This document shows positions 6,454-10,554 of a stretch of DNA of 10,554 bases, piece after piece. The stretch's first letter is position 1. Each line of letters opens with the position of its first letter. Source of the DNA: Alphaproteobacteria bacterium. Its GTDB lineage: Bacteria > Pseudomonadota > Alphaproteobacteria > Sphingomonadales > Sphingomonadaceae. The notes under the pieces are model-generated. The model did no database searches. It was given only the letters and a program-made list of their open reading frames with translations, and had not been told where the DNA came from. Made by a program: the position numbers and the translations under genes. The DNA is taken from contig JAGWVG010000037.1 in NCBI GenBank assembly GCA_018970965.1, positions 1 through 10,554 of the forward strand, in the 5' to 3' direction.

Positions 6454-7523
6454 CGCTTCCTCCCGGATCCACCCTTGGAATTATCGGCGGCGGGCAATTG
6501 GGCCGGATGATGAGTATGGCCGCAGCCCAATTGGGCTATCGCTGCTTCATCTACGCGCCGGAAGCCACTGGCCCGGCCGCAGATGTCTGCGCCAAATGGG
6601 TGCAGGGCGATTATGCCGATGAAAAAGCATTGGCGGCTTTTGCCACATCGGTAGACGTCGTGACCTTTGAGTTTGAAAATGTGGACCCGGCACCTCTGCG
6701 CCGCATTGCAGAAAACGCGCCAGTTTATCCACCGATTGAGGCCCTCGAAATTGGGCAAGACCGCATTCGCGAAAAGCGCTTTGCGGCGGACTGCAATGGC
6801 CGCACGGCCGATTGGGCCGAAGTCACCAGCCGGGCTGATCTGGAGGCTGCAATAGCCAAGATCGGCGTGCCCGCCATCTTAAAGACCACACGCTTTGGCT
6901 ATGATGGCAAAGGCCAAGCGCGGATCATGAAGCCAGAGGAAGCCGATGCAGCTTGGGCCAGCTTGGGCGATGCGGGGACGCTGATCCTGGAAAAAATGGT
7001 GCGCTTTGCGCATGAATTTTCGCTTCTGGTCGCGCGAGATCAGCAGGGCAATATCACCTTCTGGGATGCCCCGGAAAATGTTCATAAAGAGGGCATATTG
7101 GCCACTTCACGCGTGCCCGCCGATGCGAAAGTCATTGAGCAGGTTCCCGCCGCACGCGCCCTCGCGCGGCGGATCGCAGACCGATTAGACTATGTCGGCG
7201 TCTTTGCGATTGAGTTTTTCGCAGGCGAAGATGGCCCCGTTTTCAATGAAATGGCACCCCGCGTCCACAATAGCGGGCATTGGACCATTGAAGGGGCACT
7301 TACCTCGCAATTTGAAAATCATATTCGCGCTGTGGTGGGCCTGCCTTTGGGATCCACCCGCCTGTCAGCACCGGAAGTTGAAATGCGCAACTTAATTGGG
7401 GCAGACGCCGACAAGTGGCTGGAATGGGCATCTGACCCGCTGACGCATCTCCACCTCTATGGCAAGCACGAGGCACGACCGGGCCGTAAAATGGGTCACA
7501 TCACGCGGCTGAGCGGCCTGTAA
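6450..7523 (+). CDS. purK: N5-carboxyaminoimidazole ribonucleotide synthase (ATP-grasp)
   Basis: This 357-residue enzyme couples ATP and bicarbonate to AIR to form N5-CAIR, the substrate of PurE. The N-terminal nucleotide-binding fold shows [17 protein letters not shown] (9-25), followed by FEFENVDP (73-80). The ATP-grasp part shows [14 protein letters not shown] (143-156), [17 protein letters not shown] (180-196), the metal-binding [18 protein letters not shown] (265-282) and the C-terminal [16 protein letters not shown] (335-350). Length and motif order match the family. The start ATG at 6450 overlaps the purE stop by four bases, a sign of coupled translation; the longer frame opening at 6408 lies inside purE and is not credible. 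One small departure: the segment usually read as GxPTAPF is NGRTADW here (116-122). The gene converges on a cytochrome b561 gene only 19 bases away. Confidence 0.96.
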   Translation: MTLPPGSTLGIIGGGQLGRMMSMAAAQLGYRCFIYAPEATGPAADVCAKWVQGDYADEKALAAFATSVDVVTFEFENVDPAPLRRIAENAPVYPPIEALEIGQDRIREKRFAADCNGRTADWAEVTSRADLEAAIAKIGVPAILKTTRFGYDGKGQARIMKPEEADAAWASLGDAGTLILEKMVRFAHEFSLLVARDQQGNITFWDAPENVHKEGILATSRVPADAKVIEQVPAARALARRIADRLDYVGVFAIEFFAGEDGPVFNEMAPRVHNSGHWTIEGALTSQFENHIRAVVGLPLGSTRLSAPEVEMRNLIGADADKWLEWASDPLTHLHLYGKHEARPGRKMGHITRLSGL

Positions 7524-7542
7524 CAGCCGCCACAGCCTTGGC

Positions 7543-8286
7543 TCAGTGCTTGGCAGAAGCCTCTGGCTTTTCAATATTCACAGCCAGCGGTGGCCCGTCC
7601 GCTGTGGGCACGGCCTTTTGAGCTGACTGAAAATCTTGCAGCGGTGCGCCTGGCTGCGGCTGGGTCGGGGCGGGCAGATTTTCCGCCGCTACAAATGCCA
7701 AGCCCAGCGAGGCGATCAGCACGGCAAACCCAATAATCCCCACACGGCGGGCAGGGACCATCCGCTCGACCAACGCGTCTTTGAGTAAGAATTGGTGGCG
7801 AATGGCACCAATGACGTGCAACGCCAACAGACCCAGCATTGCCTTCGCCAAGATGCCGTGCACCTCTTCCGCCACTTCGTGCACATCATGCCCCCAATTG
7901 GGCAGATGCGGCCATGGCACGACATCAAACAGCAAAATCGGATTGATGACGCGCGAGGTTGAAACCAGCACCCAGCCTGACAAAGGCACGACAATCATCA
8001 CCAGATAAAAGCCCCAATGCACTGCGGTCGATAAACCTTGGAAAAGGCCTGAGTCTTGAACCTTTGCCGGGCGAGGGGTGGTCAAGCGCAAACCCAAACG
8101 CCACAGCGAGAGCAGCAAAATGGTGATCCCAATCGACTTGTGAAGCCCCATCACCCAAAGCCGCTCGGGACCGCGGGACAGCTCTTCAGCGCGCTCCCCA
8201 AGCCCAAAATTGAAGATCAGCATCAAAGCGATGGCCCAATGCAAGAGCATGGCGGTGGCGGAATAGCGGGTGGCCTGTTTTGTCAT
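7543..8286 (-). CDS. Cytochrome b561-family membrane protein with extra C-terminal helix and tail
   Basis: This 247-residue di-heme b-type cytochrome is expected to pass electrons across or within the inner membrane, from quinol in E. coli CybB; the partner here is unknown. Helices lie near 12-29, 50-67, 88-108 and 142-161. Histidines H16 (LLHW), H49 (LHKSIG), H143 (EVHGIL) and H157 (LALHVIG) match the four heme ligands of CybB (13, 45, 137, 151). CybB-like proteins end soon after the segment matching RHQFLLKDALVERM. This one continues with a fifth helix (182-200) and a 45-residue Pro/Ala-rich tail ending GPPLAVNIEKPEASAKH. The start at 8286 is chosen because homologues begin just before the first helix; an in-frame TTG at 8334 and an ATG at 8307 are less likely. 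None of them has a strong ribosome binding site. It converges on purK and diverges from cysQ. Confidence 0.87.
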   Translation of the reverse strand: MTKQATRYSATAMLLHWAIALMLIFNFGLGERAEELSRGPERLWVMGLHKSIGITILLLSLWRLGLRLTTPRPAKVQDSGLFQGLSTAVHWGFYLVMIVVPLSGWVLVSTSRVINPILLFDVVPWPHLPNWGHDVHEVAEEVHGILAKAMLGLLALHVIGAIRHQFLLKDALVERMVPARRVGIIGFAVLIASLGLAFVAAENLPAPTQPQPGAPLQDFQSAQKAVPTADGPPLAVNIEKPEASAKH

Positions 8287-8520
8287 AGGCCCAACATGCG
8301 CCAACATGCCGCCGAGGAAAAGACCCAATTTCAACTCAGCGCAACAACGGGCTTCAGTTTAGCCAAAATCGTTTGCCCTGCGGGCCCAAGCGCGCATCAC
8401 GAGAGCGAAAATTCATTTCCCCCAATTGAAATAAAACCAAGCTTGAGGAAAATCTTACTTGCCACCACCGCCCGGGCTGCCAACAAGAGCTGCAGCAAAA
8501 CGCAAAAAAGGGCGGAGCAA
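8287..8520. other. Divergent intergenic region of cytochrome b561 and cysQ
   Basis: These 234 bases include an AT-rich stretch around 8405-8460 that probably holds the promoters, but no -35/-10 pair stands out on either strand. Visible structure includes a tandem 10-base repeat next to the cytochrome start (8291-8310), ATTTC-N8-GAAAT (8415-8432) and the palindrome CAAGCTTG (8438-8445). The open frame covering it from 8056 is a forward extension of cysQ without coding support. Confidence 0.4.
8291..8310. repeat. Tandem 10-base direct repeat upstream of the cytochrome b561 gene
   Basis: CCAACATGCG is followed at once by CCAACATGCC (9 of 10 identical), ending four bases from the chosen start codon. 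The 10-base period puts both copies on the same DNA face. It may be a simple duplication or a binding site. Confidence 0.4.
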
Positions 8521-9258
8521 ATGACACGGGTTGAGAGCGATGCCCAATTGGCCAGACGGCTGGCCGAAGCGGCAGGCGCCCTTCTTTTAAATGTGCAGCG
8601 CAGCAGCGGCCTTGATGGCAAGGCCTTGGGCGATGCAGGCGATGCGGCTGCCAATCAGCTGATTATGGATGCGCTCCGTTTGGCCCGCCCGAGTGATGCC
8701 ATTTTATGCGAGGAAGAGCGTGATAATCTCTCTCGCCTATCTGCACGGCGCGTTTGGATTATCGATCCGTTGGATGGCACGCGCGAATTTAGCGAAGGGC
8801 GCAGCGACTGGGCCGTGCATATCGCACTTGCCGAAGATGGCGCGCCGCATTTGGGGGCAGTAGCACTGCCTGAATTGGGCGTTGTGTTGGGGTCAGACAC
8901 GGCGCCCATGCTCCCGGCTGCCAACACGCCCCCGCGCATGCTGGTTAGCCGCACGCGCCCCGCTGCAGAAGCCGTCGCGGTGGCGCAGGCTTTGGGGGCA
9001 GACTTGCTGCCTATGGGGTCGGCAGGTGCCAAAGCCATGGCCGTGGTCCGCGGTGAAGCCGATATATATCTGCATACCGGCGGCCAATATGAGTGGGATA
9101 ATTGCGCGCCCGCTGCGGTTGCTTTGGCGGCTGGCCTCCACGTTAGCCGCGCCGATGGCGCACCGCTGCGCTATAATAATGAAGACCCCTATCTGCCCGA
9201 TCTGCTGATCTGTCGACCAGAATGGGCGGCTCCGGTTTTGGCGCTGATGGCAAAATAG
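8521..9258 (+). CDS. cysQ: 3'(2'),5'-bisphosphate nucleotidase, CysQ-like (inositol monophosphatase superfamily)
   Basis: This 245-residue magnesium-dependent phosphatase is expected to remove the 3'-phosphate of PAP (3'-phosphoadenosine 5'-phosphate), relieving inhibition of sulfate assimilation, or to act on related sugar phosphates. Superfamily motifs are clear: ILCEEERDN with E64/E65, the metal site WIIDPLDGTREFSEG (D82, D85, G86, T87) and GGQYEWDNCAPAAVALAAG with D193. The GDAGDAAANQLI segment (36-48) is the form found in the alphaproteobacterial CysQ subgroup. Length is slightly short but normal for that group. The ATG at 8521 is chosen because GGAG lies just ahead and the first helix begins there. 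The open frame reaches back to 8056, but that part overlaps the divergent cytochrome gene and resembles no protein. The superfamily is certain, the exact substrate less so. Confidence 0.87.
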   Translation: MTRVESDAQLARRLAEAAGALLLNVQRSSGLDGKALGDAGDAAANQLIMDALRLARPSDAILCEEERDNLSRLSARRVWIIDPLDGTREFSEGRSDWAVHIALAEDGAPHLGAVALPELGVVLGSDTAPMLPAANTPPRMLVSRTRPAAEAVAVAQALGADLLPMGSAGAKAMAVVRGEADIYLHTGGQYEWDNCAPAAVALAAGLHVSRADGAPLRYNNEDPYLPDLLICRPEWAAPVLALMAK

Positions 9259-9265
9259 GCCTTCT

Positions 9266-9277
9266 AAGCCTTGGCTT
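9266..9277. repeat. AAGCC-TT-GGCTT dyad after cysQ
   Basis: A short inverted repeat begins eight bases after the cysQ stop. The same core AGCCTTGGCT occurs at 7534-7543 between the convergent purK and cytochrome stops. The loop is tight and there is no T-run, so a terminator role is weakly supported. Confidence 0.25.
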
Positions 9278-9333
9278 CCCTCGCTTCGCGCACCATGCCA
9301 TAGCGGCCGAAAGATTTTTAGGAGTGAGGCAGC

Positions 9334-10137
9334 ATGGGTGATTTTCTGACCGTCGAGCGCAAGGGCCGTATCGCCATCCTTCGGATGAACAAGCCAGAGT
9401 CGATGAATGCGATTGGCACGCATGAAGATTGCGAAGATATTTGTGCGACGCTGCAGGCCTTGCAAGATGATCGCAGCGTTAGCTGTTTGATCCTGACGGG
9501 CAGCGGCAAAGCCTTTAGCGCGGGTGGCAACCTCAAATCGATGCAAAACCGCCAAGGCATTGGCGTGCTCGATCAGCCCGATTCCACGCGGTCCAATTAT
9601 CGCCGCGGTGTGCAACGCGTGGCGCGCGCGCTGTTGGATGTTGAAATCCCCGCAATTGCCGCCGTCAATGGCCATGCGGTCGGGCTGGGTGCGGATTTGG
9701 CGTGCCTGTGCGATATCCGCATTGCCGCCAAAAGCGCGCTGTTTGCGTGCAGCTTTATAAAGGTGGGCATTGTCCCCGGCGATGGCGGGGCATGGGCGCT
9801 GCAACAGGTGCTTGGCTATGCCAAGGCGGCAGAATTATTCTTTACCGGGGATCGCTTTGATGCCGATACCGCCAAGGAGCTGGGCCTTGTCAGCCAAGTG
9901 GTCGAAGATGATCAACTGATGGACGCGGCGATCGCAATGGCAGAGCGGATTGTTTGCAATCCACCCCGCGCGCTGCGCCTGACCAAACGCTTGCTGCGCG
10001 AAGCCCAGCACAGCCGCATGTCAGACATTTTAGAACTTTCAGCCGCCTATCAGGCGATTGTCCACGAAACAGCGGACAATCGGGAAGCGATCAACGCCTT
10101 TGTTGAGAAGCGGCCGCCGGTGTTTACGGGGGAGTGA
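9334..10137 (+). CDS. Crotonase-superfamily protein (enoyl-CoA hydratase/isomerase family) with altered active site
   Basis: This 267-residue acyl-CoA enzyme has the crotonase fold. The first oxyanion-hole segment is KAFSAGGNLKSM (59-70) and the second is VNGHAVGLGADLACLCDIRIAA (111-132). The IKVGIVPGDGG loop spans 142-152, and ELFFTGDRFDADTAKELGLVSQVV (167-190) and NAFVEKRPPVF (254-264) complete the family pattern. Aligned by eye to rat crotonase, the catalytic Glu144 position is D121 and the Glu164 position is F141, so ordinary enoyl-CoA hydration looks unlikely. D150 in the PGDGG loop lies near where some isomerases and dehalogenases of the superfamily carry a catalytic Asp. An isomerase, hydrolase or other acyl-CoA reaction is possible; the substrate cannot be told. 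TAGGAGTGAGG precedes the ATG at good distance. It follows cysQ on the same strand after 75 bases. Confidence 0.88.
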   Translation: MGDFLTVERKGRIAILRMNKPESMNAIGTHEDCEDICATLQALQDDRSVSCLILTGSGKAFSAGGNLKSMQNRQGIGVLDQPDSTRSNYRRGVQRVARALLDVEIPAIAAVNGHAVGLGADLACLCDIRIAAKSALFACSFIKVGIVPGDGGAWALQQVLGYAKAAELFFTGDRFDADTAKELGLVSQVVEDDQLMDAAIAMAERIVCNPPRALRLTKRLLREAQHSRMSDILELSAAYQAIVHETADNREAINAFVEKRPPVFTGE

Positions 10138-10153
10138 GGAGCGCGACTCACTC
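10132..10153 (+). terminator. Hairpin at the end of the crotonase gene
   Basis: GAGTGAG (10132-10138) pairs perfectly with CTCACTC (10147-10153) around an 8-base loop. The stem includes the stop codon. No T-run follows, so termination is uncertain. It lies right at the boundary between normal and AT-rich sequence. Confidence 0.35.
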
Positions 10154-10330
10154 AACCCACAACACATCAAAATACCGGCACAAACTTCCTTAACGCATTT
10201 AGAATACGTATTTTATATTTCCACCAAACTCATTCGAATTATGGTAAGGAATGGCATCACAATAAGCTCATTATTTTACACAGTGCTTCTGAATTAATTT
10301 TTGGCGGCGCGGTAGCATTGGAGATATTGT
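10154..10330. other. AT-rich intergenic region before the glycine-zipper gene
   Basis: Base composition drops abruptly: 10201-10320 has 43 G or C in 120 bases, against 37 of 60 for 10081-10140 and 43 of 60 for 9961-10020. It contains the perfect palindromes AATACGTATT (10203-10212) and ATTCGAAT (10232-10239). No confident promoter pair is visible; TTTACA at 10275-10280 is a possible -35 without a good -10. An 18-codon frame (10241-10297) has no ribosome binding site and is not called. Confidence 0.45.
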
Positions 10331-10554
10331 ATGTCAGACGCCTCGCCGGATGAAGAAAGAGATATTTTCGTCGGCGGCGGGATCGTTATTGGCGGAGCAA
10401 TTGGCGCAAGATTCGGCTCCCTATCTGGATCAGAGTTTGGAGCCCTTCTGGGCTCTGCACTATGTGCGCCCGCGGGCCCGGAAGTGGCGGCGGGTTGCGC
10501 CATCGCAGGAGCTTTGGCGGGTAGTAATATTGGTTCGATAGAAGGACGGGACGT
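10331..10554 (+). CDS. Glycine-zipper small protein, bacteriocin-like (3' end beyond window)
   Basis: The first 74 codons of a gene running off the right edge are present. GGAG (10320-10323) lies seven bases before the ATG. The product has an acidic N-terminus, MSDASPDEERDIFVGG, then a long Gly/Ala-rich hydrophobic region. Glycines occur exactly every fourth residue at 17, 21, 25, 29, 33, 37 and 41, and again at 60, 64, 68 and 72: a glycine zipper, as in pore-forming or membrane-packing helices. Two cysteines (C45, C56) could form a disulfide. A Gly-Gly at 15-16 with Glu at -8 and Phe at -4 partly resembles the double-glycine leader of class II microcins and bacteriocins, but the usual hydrophobic residue at -7 is Arg. 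There is no Sec signal peptide. Codon use (AGA, CTA and ATA; GGA for 5 of 16 Gly) differs from its neighbours. Other options are a membrane scaffold or another glycine-zipper protein. Function is unassigned. Confidence 0.6.
   Translation, partial: MSDASPDEERDIFVGGGIVIGGAIGARFGSLSGSEFGALLGSALCAPAGPEVAAGCAIAGALAGSNIGSIEGRD

Noticed and set aside
6117..6758. Minus-strand open frame of 213 codons opposite purE and purK
   Set aside because: Antisense to two certain genes with no recognisable domain.
8056..8520. N-terminal extension of the cysQ frame by 155 codons
   Set aside because: The extension overlaps the divergent cytochrome gene, has Gln/Lys-rich non-protein-like sequence, and the family start fits the ATG at 8521 with its own ribosome binding site.
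8893..9804. Minus-strand open frame of 303 codons across cysQ and the crotonase gene
   Set aside because: It lies antisense to two well-recognised genes, resembles no protein family and is rich in His, Arg, Gln and Ala as expected from reading GC-rich coding DNA backwards.
10241..10297. 18-codon frame in the AT-rich region as a possible leader peptide
   Set aside because: No ribosome binding site and no run of codons suggesting attenuation; best left as non-coding.
10294..10503. Minus-strand and alternative plus-strand frames over the glycine-zipper gene
   Set aside because: Neither has a good ribosome binding site, and the frame from 10331 has both a ribosome binding site and a highly regular Gly pattern.
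1..10554. CRISPR array, tRNA, rRNA or transposase
   Set aside because: Searched by eye on both strands; no spaced repeats, cloverleaf, rRNA-like stretch or transposase motif was seen.

Overview
The window reads as a chromosomal core-metabolism segment of an alphaproteobacterium, most likely of the Sphingomonadales. Reasons: the 41-residue cysteine-free form of ribosomal protein bL36, a 228-residue GpmA, a purE-purK pair, a cytochrome b561-like membrane protein, a CysQ of the GD..AN subgroup, and GC-rich codon use. The order-level assignment is an inference from protein style, not from a marker search. I see no tRNA, rRNA, insertion sequence, integrase or CRISPR array, and no stretch over 300 bases lacks a gene.

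Left part (1-3382): a cytosolic M14-type carboxypeptidase gene runs off the left edge on the minus strand. It diverges from rpmJ (bL36) on the plus strand. rpmJ converges, across a dyad-rich spacer, on a minus-strand group. Read in the direction of transcription, that group is pyruvate kinase (3483-4943), a 100-base leader rich in small hairpins, an exported SdsA-like alkyl sulfatase (1421-3382), and a six-helix membrane protein whose start overlaps the sulfatase stop (TAATG).

Middle (4944-7523): pyk and gpmA, two neighbouring steps of lower glycolysis, are transcribed divergently from a 221-base region. This region holds a perfect 12-base palindrome of LacI-family operator type and a 10/12 second copy that overlaps the best pyk -35 candidate. 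purE and purK follow gpmA on the same strand and overlap by four bases (ATGA).

Right part (7543-10554): a cytochrome b561 gene with an unusual fifth helix and Pro-rich tail converges on purK. cysQ diverges from it. A crotonase-superfamily gene follows cysQ, and its product lacks both classical hydratase glutamates. The base composition then falls sharply (about 36 percent GC over 10201-10320, against 62 and 72 percent in two 60-base stretches of the gene before it). A new small gene with a good ribosome binding site starts at 10331 and runs off the right edge. It encodes a near-perfect glycine zipper and has codon use unlike the rest of the window. This edge is the best candidate for an accessory or poorly described element, possibly a microcin or bacteriocin-like peptide, but it is truncated here. 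The rest is mostly ordinary housekeeping sequence.
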